From Neobacillus terrae (GTDB taxonomy: Bacteria > Bacillota > Bacilli > Bacillales > Cytobacillaceae), in the NCBI RefSeq assembly GCF_011393025.1, contig NZ_JAAOEO010000002.1:62001-126000 (forward strand): a stretch of DNA of 64,000 nucleotides, written 5' to 3'. Within the stretch, counting starts at the first letter, position 1, and each line of letters starts with the position of its first letter. A model generated the notes under the pieces. That model saw nothing but the letters and a program-made list of their open reading frames with translations. It made no database searches and was not told where the DNA came from. Positions 44,126 through 53,931 of this stretch are shown here, piece after piece. A program made the translations under genes and the position numbers.

Positions 44126-45820
44126 ATGAAATTCGAGGACTATACATACGAACGTCCCAACCTGGAAGAGGTTAGCGAAACTTTCAATGAACTGCTTGTT
44201 AAGTTTGAACAGGCTGCTACAGTTGAAGAGCAAAGTGAAGTGATGAATCAAATAAATGGGATTCGTCATGATATTGGAACAATGTTTACATTATGTTCTA
44301 TCCGCCATTCTATTGATACCAATGATGAATTTTACAAGAATGAACAGGATTACATGGATGAAATTCAGCCAGAGGTAGAAGGTTTGGTAACAAAGTATTA
44401 CCAGTCTTTAGTAAATTCAAAGTTTCGTGGACAGCTTGAAGAAAAATGGGGAAGACAGTTATTCGCACTTGCTGAAGGACAGCTAAAAACCTTTAAGCCG
44501 GAAATTGTGCCACTTTTACAAAAGGAAAATAAGCTCTCGACTGAATATACAAAGCTTGCTGCATCTGCCAAAATTCCTTTTGAGGGTGAAGAGCGGACAC
44601 TGGCACAGATGGGACCCTTTGCCCAATCCACTGATAGAGAGATGAGGAAAAAAGCTGTTACTGCTACTTCAGGTTTCTTTGCTGAGCACGAAAAAGAGTT
44701 CGACCGTATTTATGATGAACTTGTAAAAGTAAGAACAGAAATCGCCTACAAGCTGGGATACAAAAACTTTGTTGAGCTTGGCTATTATCGTATGATGCGT
44801 ACCGATTATAATGCAGAAATGGTCGCAAAGTTCCGACAGCAGGTGAAGGATTTTATTGTTCCAATCACAACCAAACTTCGTGAACGCCAGCAGCAAAGAA
44901 TCGGAGTAGAGGAATTAAAGTTTTATGATGAAAACTTTGAATTTCAAACAGGCAACGCTGCGCCAAAAGGAAGCCCTGAGTGGATTATTGAAAATGGGCA
45001 GAAAATGTATAATGAATTATCAAAGGAAACCGGCGAGTTTTTCAAATTCATGAATGACAACAATCTGATGGATCTTGTAGCGAAAAAGGGAAAAGCGGGT
45101 GGCGGATATTGCACCTATATAGAAAATCATAAATCCCCATTTATTTTCTCTAACTTTAATGGAACTTCAGGGGATATTGATGTTCTTACTCATGAAGCTG
45201 GGCATGCATTCCAAGTATATTCCAGCCGTCATTTTGAGATTCCTGAGTATAACTGGCCAACCTATGAGGCATGTGAAATTCATTCTATGAGTATGGAATT
45301 CTTTACATGGCCTTGGATGGAGCTCTTCTTCAAAGAAGATGCAGATAAATATAAATTCGCTCACTTAAGCGGTGGTCTGTTATTCCTTCCTTATGGTGTA
45401 TCTGTTGATGAGTTCCAGCATTGGGTATATGAAAATCCTGATGCTACTCCAGAAGAGCGTAAAAATAAGTGGAGAGAAATTGAGAAGAAGTATCTCCCAC
45501 ACCGCGATTACGATGGTATTGAGTATTTGGAAAATGGTGGCTTCTGGCAGCGTCAAGGCCATATTTACAGCTCTCCGTTCTATTATATTGATTATACGCT
45601 TGCCCAAATCTGTGCCTTCCAGTTCTGGAAACGTTCCAGAGAAAACCAGGAGGAAGCATGGAAGGATTATGCACATCTTTGCCAGCTTGGAGGCAGCATG
45701 AGTTTCACAAAGCTGGTTGAGGAAGCAAACCTCATTTCTCCGTTTGAAGAAGGCTGTGTAGAGTCTGTAGTAGGTGAAATCGAAAACTGGCTAAGTTCGG
45801 TTGAGGATAAAAATTTATAA
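44126..45820 (+). CDS. M3-family oligoendopeptidase (PepF-like)
   Basis: 564 aa zinc metallopeptidase. The active site HEAGH (residues 356-360) is followed by a distal zinc Glu in EACEIHSMSMEF. It lacks a signal peptide and probably degrades cytosolic peptides. The ATG follows AAAGGGGGA. It occupies the place between mhqR and clpE that motA-motB hold in B. subtilis. Confidence 0.93.
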   Translation: MKFEDYTYERPNLEEVSETFNELLVKFEQAATVEEQSEVMNQINGIRHDIGTMFTLCSIRHSIDTNDEFYKNEQDYMDEIQPEVEGLVTKYYQSLVNSKFRGQLEEKWGRQLFALAEGQLKTFKPEIVPLLQKENKLSTEYTKLAASAKIPFEGEERTLAQMGPFAQSTDREMRKKAVTATSGFFAEHEKEFDRIYDELVKVRTEIAYKLGYKNFVELGYYRMMRTDYNAEMVAKFRQQVKDFIVPITTKLRERQQQRIGVEELKFYDENFEFQTGNAAPKGSPEWIIENGQKMYNELSKETGEFFKFMNDNNLMDLVAKKGKAGGGYCTYIENHKSPFIFSNFNGTSGDIDVLTHEAGHAFQVYSSRHFEIPEYNWPTYEACEIHSMSMEFFTWPWMELFFKEDADKYKFAHLSGGLLFLPYGVSVDEFQHWVYENPDATPEERKNKWREIEKKYLPHRDYDGIEYLENGGFWQRQGHIYSSPFYYIDYTLAQICAFQFWKRSRENQEEAWKDYAHLCQLGGSMSFTKLVEEANLISPFEEGCVESVVGEIENWLSSVEDKNL

Positions 45821-45825
45821 TTAAA

Positions 45826-45862
45826 AAAAGCGAAGCTATTACCGGCTTCGCTTTCTCTTTTT
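45826..45862. terminator. Terminator of the M3 peptidase gene, convergent with clpE
   Basis: AAAGCGAAGC pairs with GCTTCGCTTT, then CTCTTTTT. Confidence 0.88.
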
Positions 45863-45899
45863 ATTCTGTTCCAAGGCTTTGTTAGGTCAATGGGATTAA

Positions 45900-48056
45900 T
45901 TATTTATTTAATTCAACCGGTGCTTTTTCAGTAAAGGTAATTTCATCATTTACAAGCTCAGCTTTTAAGGCAATTGCTTCAGGCTGATCCAGAATAAAAT
46001 CAGCAATCCTATCTTCAAGCTGCTCCTGGATGACACGGCGTAGAGGACGAGCACCAAAGGCAGGGTGGTAGCCGAGTTCAGCTAAACGTGCTTTCACTCC
46101 CTCTGTCACCTCAAGGCATAAACCTTGTTCTTTAAGTGTTTCATGGAGATCACCAAGCATTAGTTCAACAATCTCAAGTAAATGTTCCTTATCAAGAGAT
46201 TTAAACTCAATGATGCTATCGAAACGGTTTAAAAATTCTGGCTTGAAGAAGCTTCCTAGAGAATCAAGAATGCTTGCTTCTTCGATGGCTTCATTTCGGC
46301 CAAATCCTACATGGATAGGTTTAAATGAGGTTCCTGCATTACTTGTCATGATTATCACACTGTCTTTAAAGCTTACTGTTCTTCCCTGGCTGTCAGTTAA
46401 GCGGCCGTCTTCCAGAATTTGAAGGAACATATGCTGTACATCCGGATGCGCTTTTTCAATTTCATCCAACAGAATAATACTGTACGGATTTCTGCGCACT
46501 TTTTCTGTCAACTGGCCAGCTTCCTCGTGGCCAACATATCCAGGTGGTGAACCAATTAACTTAGATACACTGTGTTTCTCCATGTATTCGCTCATATCAA
46601 GGCGGATCATGCTATCCTTTGTACCGAACAGCTCTTCTGCAAGAGTTTTAGTAAGCTCTGTTTTACCGACACCTGTTGGTCCTACAAAGAGGAAGGATCC
46701 GATGGGGCGATGCTTCGGCTTCAAGCCTGCACGGCTTCGTTTAATAGCCTTCGCTACCTTTCTTACAGCATCTTCCTGTCCGATTACTTTATGTTTCATT
46801 TTATCTTCAAGATTTTTCAATTTAACCTGATCATCTGCCTGAAGTTTACCAACTGGGATGCCAGTTTTATCTTCAATCAGATTTTGAATCATTTCTGCCT
46901 CCACTACAGGAAGTCCTGAGGCATTTTCAGTATTTAATTGTTTCTCAATTTTGGCCTCTTCATCCCGTAGTTTTGCAGCTGCTTCGTAATTTTCTTCATT
47001 AAGAGCCTTCTCTTTTTCCTGTCCGATTTCCTGAAGACGCAGTTCTAGTTGTTTGCTATCTTTATAATCAGCAGTCAAATTAAGTTTTGAACCGGCTTCA
47101 TCCAGAAGGTCAATGGCCTTGTCGGGGAGGAAGCGGTCTTGGATGTAACGATGGGAAAGTGTTACACAAGCTTTAATTGCTTCTTCAGAATATTTTACCT
47201 GGTGATATTGTTCATATTTAGACTGAATTCCTTTTAGGATTTCAATTGTATCTGCCGTTGATGGTTCATGTACATGAATTGGCTGGAAGCGGCGTTCAAG
47301 AGCAGCGTCCTTTTCAATCTTGCGGTACTCTTTAAGAGTAGTGGCACCTAGAACCTGTAACTCACCTCTTGATAAAGCTGGTTTCAGGATATTTCCTGCA
47401 TCCATAGAGCCCTCAGCAGAACCGGCACCAACGAGAAGATGGATTTCATCAATGAACAGAATAATATTTTTACGCTCTTGCAGCTCTGAGATAAGTTGTT
47501 TCATTCTTTCCTCGAATTGGCCGCGGATACCTGTATTTGCAACTAATGAAGCTACATCTAAAAGATATACTTCTTTTTTCTTCAATTTCTCAGGTACATC
47601 TCCGGCAACAATTTTTTCTGCCAGCCCTTCAGCTATTGCTGTTTTACCAACACCTGGTTCTCCTATTAAAACTGGATTATTTTTATTTCTTCTATTTAAG
47701 ACTTCAATCACACGCATAACTTCTTTATCACGGCCAATAACAGGTTCCATTAGGCCCGCTTTGGCCATGTGAGTTATGTTCCGGCCGAATTGATCCAGGA
47801 AACCGCCATTACCATTCTGCTGCTGTGCTGCAGGGGATTTTTTAGCGTTACCCATTTGTCCCAGGTTGTTTCCCTTAAATAAATCCTCAAATGGGAAGCC
47901 AGAGAACGGGCTCATGCCAGAACCAAAATTTGCTCCGAAAGCTTTCTTTTCTTTCGAGAAACAAGAATTACATATCTGAAGTTCGGTCTTTTGACCATTT
48001 ATAATCATATTAACGTGAAGGTTGGCTTGGTTTTCATTACACATTTGACATAGCAT
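45900..48056 (-). CDS. clpE: ATP-dependent Clp protease ATP-binding subunit ClpE
   Basis: 718 aa class I Clp ATPase. An N-terminal zinc finger (C3, C6, C29, C32) replaces the usual Clp N-domain, which identifies ClpE. AAA-1 has GEPGVGKT, the linker has a UVR-like stretch ([28 protein letters not shown]), and AAA-2 has [10 protein letters not shown] and [10 protein letters not shown]. It unfolds substrates for ClpP under heat and protein-damage stress. The start ATG follows AAGGAGG. Two CtsR boxes overlap the promoter. Confidence 0.96.
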   Translation of the reverse strand: MLCQMCNENQANLHVNMIINGQKTELQICNSCFSKEKKAFGANFGSGMSPFSGFPFEDLFKGNNLGQMGNAKKSPAAQQQNGNGGFLDQFGRNITHMAKAGLMEPVIGRDKEVMRVIEVLNRRNKNNPVLIGEPGVGKTAIAEGLAEKIVAGDVPEKLKKKEVYLLDVASLVANTGIRGQFEERMKQLISELQERKNIILFIDEIHLLVGAGSAEGSMDAGNILKPALSRGELQVLGATTLKEYRKIEKDAALERRFQPIHVHEPSTADTIEILKGIQSKYEQYHQVKYSEEAIKACVTLSHRYIQDRFLPDKAIDLLDEAGSKLNLTADYKDSKQLELRLQEIGQEKEKALNEENYEAAAKLRDEEAKIEKQLNTENASGLPVVEAEMIQNLIEDKTGIPVGKLQADDQVKLKNLEDKMKHKVIGQEDAVRKVAKAIKRSRAGLKPKHRPIGSFLFVGPTGVGKTELTKTLAEELFGTKDSMIRLDMSEYMEKHSVSKLIGSPPGYVGHEEAGQLTEKVRRNPYSIILLDEIEKAHPDVQHMFLQILEDGRLTDSQGRTVSFKDSVIIMTSNAGTSFKPIHVGFGRNEAIEEASILDSLGSFFKPEFLNRFDSIIEFKSLDKEHLLEIVELMLGDLHETLKEQGLCLEVTEGVKARLAELGYHPAFGARPLRRVIQEQLEDRIADFILDQPEAIALKAELVNDEITFTEKAPVELNK

Positions 48057-48103
48057 AAGTAAAAAACCTCCTTAAAATTAAACTAACTTTATAGGTCTTT
48101 GTC

Positions 48104-48160
48104 TTTGACTATATTTGACCTTTATGAACCCAGTATACTCTGACCTTTTTTGACTTTCAA
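48104..48160 (-). promoter_or_regulatory. clpE promoter with two CtsR operators
   Basis: Minus strand: TTGAAA (48160-48155), 17 bases, TATACT (48137-48132). CtsR heptad repeats are AGTCAAA-N3-GGTCAGA (48155-48139) in the spacer and GGTCAAA-N3-AGTCAAA (48120-48104) downstream of -10. Confidence 0.9.
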
Positions 48161-48257
48161 GATATTTGCCTGTGGTATTTTATTCCACGAACAAGATAAA
48201 AAGCCATGTCTTTGTTTGTCCATACCTACATATATTGGGAAGGGAGGAGGAATCTAT

Positions 48258-49298
48258 GTGAAGAGAAATTGGGGAGCTGCCTTCCAAGTCGCGGCTGTTT
48301 ATGTTGGAACAGTAGTAGGTGCAGGCTTTGCAACTGGAAAAGAGATTGTAGAGTTTTTCACGCGATTTGGGCTGGTGGGATTTATTAGTATTTTAGTGAG
48401 TGGCTATATACTTGTATATATGGGTTCAAAATTAATGGTGATGTCATTAAGGATAGGGGCAAAGTCCTATCAGGAATTAAATGAATATTTATTTGGCAGG
48501 TGGGCTGGCAGCGCCATCAATATAATTATGGGGATTATGCTTTTGGGAGTAACTGCAGTAATGCTGTCAGGAGCAGGGGCAGTTTTTGAGGAACAGCTGG
48601 GATTCTCCAAGAATTTGGGTATTATGGTTACCATCATATTATCCTTGCTGACCATGATGGTCGGAACAAAAGGACTTTTTGCTGTTAATTCTTTTGTTGT
48701 ACCTATAATGATTTCTTTTAGTGTCATGCTGATGTTTTTTTCAGTTGGTAAATCAAATTTTATTGATCAGCTGTTCGTTATTCCGCATGCAGATGATGGC
48801 TGGAAATCTGTTGTCGCTCCTTTTTCGTATACAGCATTTAATTTAGGTTTGGCTCAGGCTGTTTTGGTGCCGATTGCAGCAGATATTAAGGATGAATGGG
48901 CAATAAAATGGGGGGGGATTCTAGGGGGAGCAGCGCTTACTCTTATCCTGGTTTCAAGCCATTTTACTCTAATTATGCTTCCACGGCTTACATCGTATGA
49001 AATTCCTATGGCCATTATGATGAAAGGTGCAGCGTCTCAATTATATTGGATATTTATTCTGGTCGTTTATGGAGAAATTTTTACATCCGTAATTGGTAAT
49101 ATATATGGCCTTGAAAGGCAGCTGAAAAAACATTTTGACATTCCAACTCTTATCACTGTCTCGGCTATCTTTGTTGTCTCATATTTTATTAGCCTGGTTA
49201 ATTACGGTACATTGCTTTCTTTCCTTTATCCTCTGTTTGGCTACGTGAGTCTTATATTTATCATACTATTATGGATGAAGCCTTATCCTGCCAGATAA
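48258..49298 (+). CDS. ykvI: YkvI-family membrane protein
   Basis: 346 aa with about ten membrane helices and an early GTVVGAGFATGKEIVEFF motif characteristic of YkvI-like proteins, distantly related to amino-acid/sodium symporters of the LeuT/APC fold. The transported substrate is unknown. The start is GTG 48258 behind GGGAGGAGG; the upstream frame from 48150 overlaps the clpE promoter. Divergent from clpE, as in B. subtilis. Confidence 0.88.
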   Translation: MKRNWGAAFQVAAVYVGTVVGAGFATGKEIVEFFTRFGLVGFISILVSGYILVYMGSKLMVMSLRIGAKSYQELNEYLFGRWAGSAINIIMGIMLLGVTAVMLSGAGAVFEEQLGFSKNLGIMVTIILSLLTMMVGTKGLFAVNSFVVPIMISFSVMLMFFSVGKSNFIDQLFVIPHADDGWKSVVAPFSYTAFNLGLAQAVLVPIAADIKDEWAIKWGGILGGAALTLILVSSHFTLIMLPRLTSYEIPMAIMMKGAASQLYWIFILVVYGEIFTSVIGNIYGLERQLKKHFDIPTLITVSAIFVVSYFISLVNYGTLLSFLYPLFGYVSLIFIILLWMKPYPAR

Positions 49299-49309
49299 TC
49301 AGGATTATT

Positions 49310-49340
49310 AAAAAAGCCTCGGTTTTCCGGGGCTTTTGCA
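49310..49340. terminator. Terminator between ykvI and the lipoprotein gene
   Basis: AAAAAGCCTCGG-TTTT-CCGGGGCTTTTG (one G-T), usable from both sides. Confidence 0.85.
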
Positions 49341-49350
49341 CATCCTTTTA

Positions 49351-50016
49351 TTATTGTTCAGCAGCCATGGTTTTGGCCATTTCGGTAAAAGCATCCTTGT
49401 GGTCAGCGTCTTTTTTAGTATAAATGCTTAATTTGACCTTTAGGTCTTTATTATTAATAAGATAGGAAGTAACGACATCATTATCCTTAGATGTTTCCAA
49501 TCCGATCGCATTCTGGAATAAACCTTCTGCCGGTGGCTGAACTTCTTTTACATCAGGATTAATGGAAGCAAGCTCTGACTTCATATTTTCCTTTACCATT
49601 TTGCTATCGAAATCAGGAGAAAGGGTTTCAATACGCATAAAAATAGAGTCGTCCGACTTAAGAAAAAGAATATCACGATTTGGTTCTTCTGATGATAGTT
49701 CATATTCAGGCAGCACATATAGTGAATATGAATTGTTCCCGGACTTCTTTAGAAATGCTGTGTTTTCTTTTTTTGCACCGTTTAACTCATATTGCAGGTT
49801 CGTTTCCATTAAACGTACCATAGAATTCTGCTGCTGGGTGTCATCCCTTTTTTCCTCAGGCTTGGCGGATGTATCCTGCTGATCTGCGTTAGCGGTCTGT
49901 TTGCTTTGTGAATGTTCCTTGCTTCTGTTATTGCTGGCTGATTTTTCTGCTGTTCCACATCCAGCTAGTATGATAGAAGCAATTCCAACAGATGCCATTA
50001 GCCTATTCCATTTCAT
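49351..50016 (-). CDS. Predicted lipoprotein of unknown function
   Basis: 221 aa. A type II signal with lipobox LAGC (C20) follows a hydrophobic core. Residues 21-65 are a hydrophilic Ser/Gln/Lys/Asp linker. The remainder (~66-221) is a soluble alpha/beta-looking domain with no family I recognise. It is expected to be anchored on the outer face of the membrane. ATG behind AAGGAGGAG. Possibly transcribed with or after the CPBP gene upstream (81-base gap). Confidence 0.8.
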   Translation of the reverse strand: MKWNRLMASVGIASIILAGCGTAEKSASNNRSKEHSQSKQTANADQQDTSAKPEEKRDDTQQQNSMVRLMETNLQYELNGAKKENTAFLKKSGNNSYSLYVLPEYELSSEEPNRDILFLKSDDSIFMRIETLSPDFDSKMVKENMKSELASINPDVKEVQPPAEGLFQNAIGLETSKDNDVVTSYLINNKDLKVKLSIYTKKDADHKDAFTEMAKTMAAEQ

Positions 50017-50097
50017 TTGTACTCCTCCTTGTGTTGCCTATATGTTATATTTGTCGAAAAGAGGAAGTAAAAAGTTACAAGACTTGTTTAAAAGGTT

Positions 50098-50709
50098 TTA
50101 TTCAAGTGGATAAAGAACAAAAACCATTGCATCGAAAACAAGGTGAGAGATAATAACAAGAGGCATACTTCGTTTCCATATGTAAAGGAGTCCCCATACT
50201 AGACCTGATAGAAATGCTGCAAGGATCAATATCCATTGACCGGAGTAAATATGGACAGATGCATATAATATAGAAGCTGCCGCAACACTTTGAAATTTAC
50301 CAAAGTATTTACTGACCCTTTTTTGGACAAAGCCGCGCCAGAAAATCTCTTCCCCTGGAACTGCAATTAAAAACAGGGCAAAGTAATGCCAGTACTGATA
50401 GGGAGAGAACAAGTTGTACAGTGTATTAACTGATGAGTACACGGGAGGATAGATCCACTGCATGGCCTGAAAACCAGTCCAAAAAAGACCATAAAGAAAA
50501 AGTCCTGAAATTATTCCATAAAAAAGATAGGGTATTAACCTAGTTTCATCATCTACTTCTTGCAGAAGGATCGTAAAGGTAATCAAAAGTAAGTACGATG
50601 CTGTGAAAATATACCAAAAGACCGACTTGTCCTGAAAAGAAAAATATATAAGGAAGTGAGCTATAAAAAATCCTACTAACAGGAGCCAAAAACTTTTTGT
50701 TGCTTTCAT
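50098..50709 (-). CDS. CPBP-family intramembrane metalloprotease
   Basis: 203 aa with about six membrane helices. Motifs are EEIFWRGFVQKR (motif 1), ASILYASVHIYSG (motif 2 His) and VIISHLVFDAMVF (motif 3 His), as in CAAX/Abi proteases. The start is ATG 50709 behind GAGGAGG; a frame extending to 50811 lacks a ribosome site. The substrate is unknown. Confidence 0.87.
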   Translation of the reverse strand: MKATKSFWLLLVGFFIAHFLIYFSFQDKSVFWYIFTASYLLLITFTILLQEVDDETRLIPYLFYGIISGLFLYGLFWTGFQAMQWIYPPVYSSVNTLYNLFSPYQYWHYFALFLIAVPGEEIFWRGFVQKRVSKYFGKFQSVAAASILYASVHIYSGQWILILAAFLSGLVWGLLYIWKRSMPLVIISHLVFDAMVFVLYPLE

Positions 50710-50876
50710 TAATTGTAATCCTCCTCTAAGAAACACAAAAATCATTTTATCAAAAAAGAGAAGCAAGCCAAAGCTTTTTGTATTATCGCGTTCCTCCATC
50801 CCTAAATGCATTTATGCTTTCAAGGATAAAACCAAATATGATGGAAAAAGCTATTGTTATGAAAGGAGGATTTAAT

Positions 50877-50999
50877 ATGAGTAAATCTAAAAGTGAAGAA
50901 GAACGGGAATGGACTGTACGCAAACAGGACCAGAAACCGCATGGTAAAGTAAAATCCTTTAATGAATTATCAAAGGATCCAGGTAAAACAAATCGCTAA
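50877..50999 (+). CDS. Very small hydrophilic protein
   Basis: 40 aa (MSKSKSEEEREWTVRKQDQK and a basic tail), with an excellent ribosome site (AAAGGAGGA). It resembles short conserved Bacillus proteins, possibly DUF6254, but the assignment is uncertain. Function unknown. Confidence 0.6.
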   Translation: MSKSKSEEEREWTVRKQDQKPHGKVKSFNELSKDPGKTNR

Positions 51000-51089
51000 A
51001 TCGTAATATTCCCTAAGCCCCGTCAATCTTACTTTGTCGGGGTAAGGGTTCCAAGAAATGTTATGATAAACAAAAAGGAGTGAAACCTA

Positions 51090-51761
51090 ATGGGGAGGAC
51101 GGCATTAATCCTGGGTGCAACAGGCCTAGTGGGAGGATATTTGCTTGATGATATTCTTGAGAATAATAAGTATGAAAGGGTACGTATTATTAGCAGAAGT
51201 GAGGTGCTGAAAAAGCATCCTAAACTAGATACATATATTTTGGATTTATCGCAAATGGAAGATGTAAGGGAAGTTTTTAACGTTTCAGATGTTTTTTGCT
51301 GTCTTGGTACAACAATGAAAAATGCGGGTTCCAAAGAAGCATTTAAAAAAGTCGATTTGGATTTTCCGATTTTAGCTGCTAAATTGGCGGCTGAAGAGGA
51401 AGCAGAGCAGTTTTTAATTGTTTCTGCAATGGGAGCAAGCCGTAACTCCAGTTTCTTTTATAACCGGGTTAAAGGGGAAATGGAAGAAAGGGTAAAATCT
51501 TTTCCATTTAACGGGGTTTATATTTTTAGACCTTCGCTGCTGCTTGGGAACAGGAAAGAATTCAGGCTGGGGGAAAAAACAGCAGAAGTGCTTTCCATTC
51601 GCCTTCCCTTTCTCTTTAGGGGCAACCTAAAAAAATATGCTCCAGTAAAGGCAGAACAGGTTGCGAAGTTTATGGCCGAAAAAGCAATCAAAGGAGAAAA
51701 AGGCATATTTATTTATGAATCAGACGAAATGAACCGCTTACAAAAACAGGAGCAGTCCTAA
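51090..51761 (+). CDS. NAD(P)-binding oxidoreductase, HTATIP2/TIP30-like atypical SDR
   Basis: 223 aa. N-terminal LILGATGLVGGYLLDDIL binds NADP. VFCCLGTTMKNAGS is the family signature, followed by VSAMGAS and the YNRVKGEME motif with the SDR Tyr-Lys pair. It lacks a C-terminal substrate domain. The function in bacilli is unknown. The ATG follows AAAGGAG. Its stop lies inside its own terminator. Confidence 0.83.
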   Translation: MGRTALILGATGLVGGYLLDDILENNKYERVRIISRSEVLKKHPKLDTYILDLSQMEDVREVFNVSDVFCCLGTTMKNAGSKEAFKKVDLDFPILAAKLAAEEEAEQFLIVSAMGASRNSSFFYNRVKGEMEERVKSFPFNGVYIFRPSLLLGNRKEFRLGEKTAEVLSIRLPFLFRGNLKKYAPVKAEQVAKFMAEKAIKGEKGIFIYESDEMNRLQKQEQS

Positions 51762-51778
51762 TGGCTGCTCCTGTTTAA
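51745..51778 (+). terminator. Terminator overlapping the end of the TIP30-like gene
   Basis: AACAGGAGCAG pairs with CTGCTCCTGTT around a 9-base loop that includes the TAA stop. Confidence 0.85.
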
Positions 51779-51782
51779 TAGA

Positions 51783-51971
51783 TTAATTGGCTTTTTCTTT
51801 AATAATTCTATAATTTTTGTGATTGATAACAGTTCTTTGTTCAAGCTCCAAATCCCTGTAATTATCCATATATGTTAAATCTACAATTACCGAGTTTTCA
51901 TTTACCTTTTCCACAACTCCCTGAAGGCCTTCACGAAATTCTATAATATTTCCCACTTCAGCTTTTTTCAT
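51783..51971 (-). CDS. ykvS: YkvS, DUF2187 family protein
   Basis: 62 aa. VGNIIEFREGLQGVVEKVNENSVIVDLTYM and the closing VINHKNYRII are the DUF2187 pattern, a small beta-barrel (KOW/SH3-like) fold of unknown function. Good ribosome site (AAAGGAGAAAG). Its place between ykvI and ptsHI matches B. subtilis ykvS. Confidence 0.9.
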   Translation of the reverse strand: MKKAEVGNIIEFREGLQGVVEKVNENSVIVDLTYMDNYRDLELEQRTVINHKNYRIIKEKAN

Positions 51972-52182
51972 TTTATTCTTTCTCCTTTCCCCTGGAAGCG
52001 TATTTATCTTTTATAAGTTACAGTTTGCACTACTTTTTTTCGTTCGTAAAGGCTTTTGTGTGACAATTTTAATAATTTGTTAGTAATTAATCTGAAAATT
52101 CTTTTTCTTATATATTTTATTTGTTAGCTTTACCTAAAAAAAATTTTACAATAGTATTAATAGGAAGATAGGGGGAATCCAT

Positions 52183-52377
52183 ATGACTGAACAATTCGTA
52201 AACGAAGTACTTGACCGGCTGGCTTCAGGTGAGTTGTCGGAGTATTTTGTGAAAAAGGATGACTTTTTGCCATTTCGGCAGGTGATTGTGAAAAGGAACG
52301 ATTTTAAGCATTTTCGCGGAATTGCCCAGCGCGGAGGAGATGTTTTATATGTTTATTTGGAAACTCCAAGAAGCTAG
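52183..52377 (+). CDS. Small conserved-looking protein of unknown function
   Basis: 64 aa, mixed charge, no membrane segment. The segment VKKDDFLPFRQVIVKRNDFKHFRGIAQRGGDVLYVYL is well-ordered and not low-complexity, and GGGGGA precedes the ATG, so the gene is probably real. I do not recognise the family. Confidence 0.6.
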   Translation: MTEQFVNEVLDRLASGELSEYFVKKDDFLPFRQVIVKRNDFKHFRGIAQRGGDVLYVYLETPRS

Positions 52378-52472
52378 GTTTAAGCTAATAAAGAGTTAAT
52401 ATGAATTATTCCTAATATATTGTTAATTAATCGATGATATAGTAAAATAGTCATGAGGCAAAGGAGGGGTGA

Positions 52473-52670
52473 ATGGTGAAACGGTTTGATAGTTATAAGT
52501 ACCTTATTCATGAGATAGAGCAGAAAAGGGAAGAAATGATTCTAGCTGCCTTCTGTACAGGTTTTACAAGTTGTGAAACAGTGAAAAAAAGTGAGGAACT
52601 TGATAACCTTTTAAATCTTCATCAACAATTTGCCATTAATACAAATTATGATTATGGATTTAACCATTAA
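52473..52670 (+). CDS. Spo0E-family aspartyl-phosphate phosphatase, second copy
   Basis: 65 aa. EIEQKREEMILAAFCTGFTSCETVKKSEELDNLL fits the Spo0E fold; the second-helix motif is SEELD, one change from SQELD, so the catalytic Gln is replaced by Glu. ATG (or GTG at 52476) behind AGGAGGGG. It may act on a different response regulator or be weakly active. Terminator follows. Confidence 0.75.
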   Translation: MVKRFDSYKYLIHEIEQKREEMILAAFCTGFTSCETVKKSEELDNLLNLHQQFAINTNYDYGFNH

Positions 52671-52676
52671 TAATAT

Positions 52677-52716
52677 TTCAAAGACGTATTCCAAACAGGC
52701 GATGCGTCTTTTTTGT
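52677..52716 (+). terminator. Terminator of the second Spo0E-like gene
   Basis: AAGACG pairs with CGTCTT over a long loop, followed by T6. The stem is short. Confidence 0.55.
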
Positions 52717-52780
52717 TTTGAAAGACCTTTTTTTGGGGAAATTTAAAAGGATAAATCAGTTGCAAGGGAGGGTCAGACGT

Positions 52781-53527
52781 ATGGTATATAAAAACAAAAC
52801 AGTAATAGTTACAGGCGCTGCCCACGGTATTGGAAGAGCAGTGGCAGAGATGTATTCTAAGCAGGGAGCCAATGTAATCATTGCGGATGTTGATGAAGAA
52901 AGAGGAAGACAAGCAGAAGAGGAACTAAAAGCAGATGGTAGCGGGGCGGTATTTATTAAAACAGATGTAAAAGATGAAGAAAATATAAAGGCCCTTTTTC
53001 AAACCGCTGCAGAGAAATTTGAGAAAATTGATATATTAATTAATAATGCTGGTATCTCAAAGTTCATTCCTTTCATGGAACTGACTTCTCCTCAATGGGA
53101 TGAGATTATTAATACTAATCTTAAAAGCGTATTTTTATGTTCAAAAGAGGCGGCGAAATATATGAAGGAAACCGGAGGTCATATTATAAATATAGCCTCC
53201 ACCCGTGCCTTTATGTCCGAGCCAAATACTGAAGCATATTCTGCTTCAAAGGGAGGGATTATAGCTCTGACGCATGCTTTGGCAAGAACACTTGGACCAG
53301 ATAAAATACTTGTTAATAGTATAAGCCCGGGTTGGATCCAGACTGAAAAGTACGATGAATTATCTCGTTTAGACCATGAACAGCATCTATCGGGAAGAGT
53401 GGGAAAACCAGAGGATGTTGCAAGATGCTGTTTATTTTTGACCGACCCGAAAAATGATTTTATAACGGCAGAAAATATTGTCCTGGATGGCGGGATGACA
53501 AGGAAAATGATCTACGAAGAATTATAA
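52781..53527 (+). CDS. Classical SDR oxidoreductase
   Basis: 248 aa. TGAAHGIG cofactor loop, NNAGIS, IASTRAF and catalytic YSASK are all present, with a C-terminal VLDGGMTRKM. The D37-like acidic residue after IIADVD suggests NAD preference. The start is ATG 52781 behind AAGGGAGGG. It resembles glucose/3-oxoacyl dehydrogenase-type SDRs; the substrate is unknown. It sits where ptsG might be expected upstream of ptsHI. Confidence 0.87.
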   Translation: MVYKNKTVIVTGAAHGIGRAVAEMYSKQGANVIIADVDEERGRQAEEELKADGSGAVFIKTDVKDEENIKALFQTAAEKFEKIDILINNAGISKFIPFMELTSPQWDEIINTNLKSVFLCSKEAAKYMKETGGHIINIASTRAFMSEPNTEAYSASKGGIIALTHALARTLGPDKILVNSISPGWIQTEKYDELSRLDHEQHLSGRVGKPEDVARCCLFLTDPKNDFITAENIVLDGGMTRKMIYEEL

Positions 53528-53667
53528 AGCCCTTTCACTTTATTTAATTTTTAATCTATTGCTGGTTTAGTTGACTAAAAAGATGAAATTGTATAAGTTA
53601 ATGAAGCAAGCATCAATTTATGCAGTAGATTATATTTCATTCATTATAATAAAGGAGTTTGATTAGA

Positions 53668-53931
53668 ATGGAAAAACAATTTAAAGTAACAGCCGAAACT
53701 GGAATCCATGCAAGACCTGCTACTCTTTTAGTACAGACAGCAAGTAAATTTGATTCCGAAATTCATTTAGAATATAAAGGCAAAAAAGTAAACCTTAAAT
53801 CAATTATGGGAGTAATGTCTCTAGGTGTTGGCCAGGGTGCAGATATTACTATCAGCGCTGAAGGCAGTGATGCAGAAGAGGCCTTAAGAACTCTTGAAGA
53901 AACTTTGAAAAAAGAAGGTTTGGCAGAGTAA
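53668..53931 (+). CDS. ptsH: Phosphocarrier protein HPr
   Basis: 87 aa. Active-site His14 in [10 protein letters not shown] receives phosphate from EI; Ser45 in NLKSIMGV is the HPr-kinase site used with CcpA. The start is ATG 53668 behind AAAGGAG; an upstream TTG at 53659 is inside the ribosome-site spacing. It overlaps ptsI by one base. Confidence 0.97.
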   Translation: MEKQFKVTAETGIHARPATLLVQTASKFDSEIHLEYKGKKVNLKSIMGVMSLGVGQGADITISAEGSDAEEALRTLEETLKKEGLAE

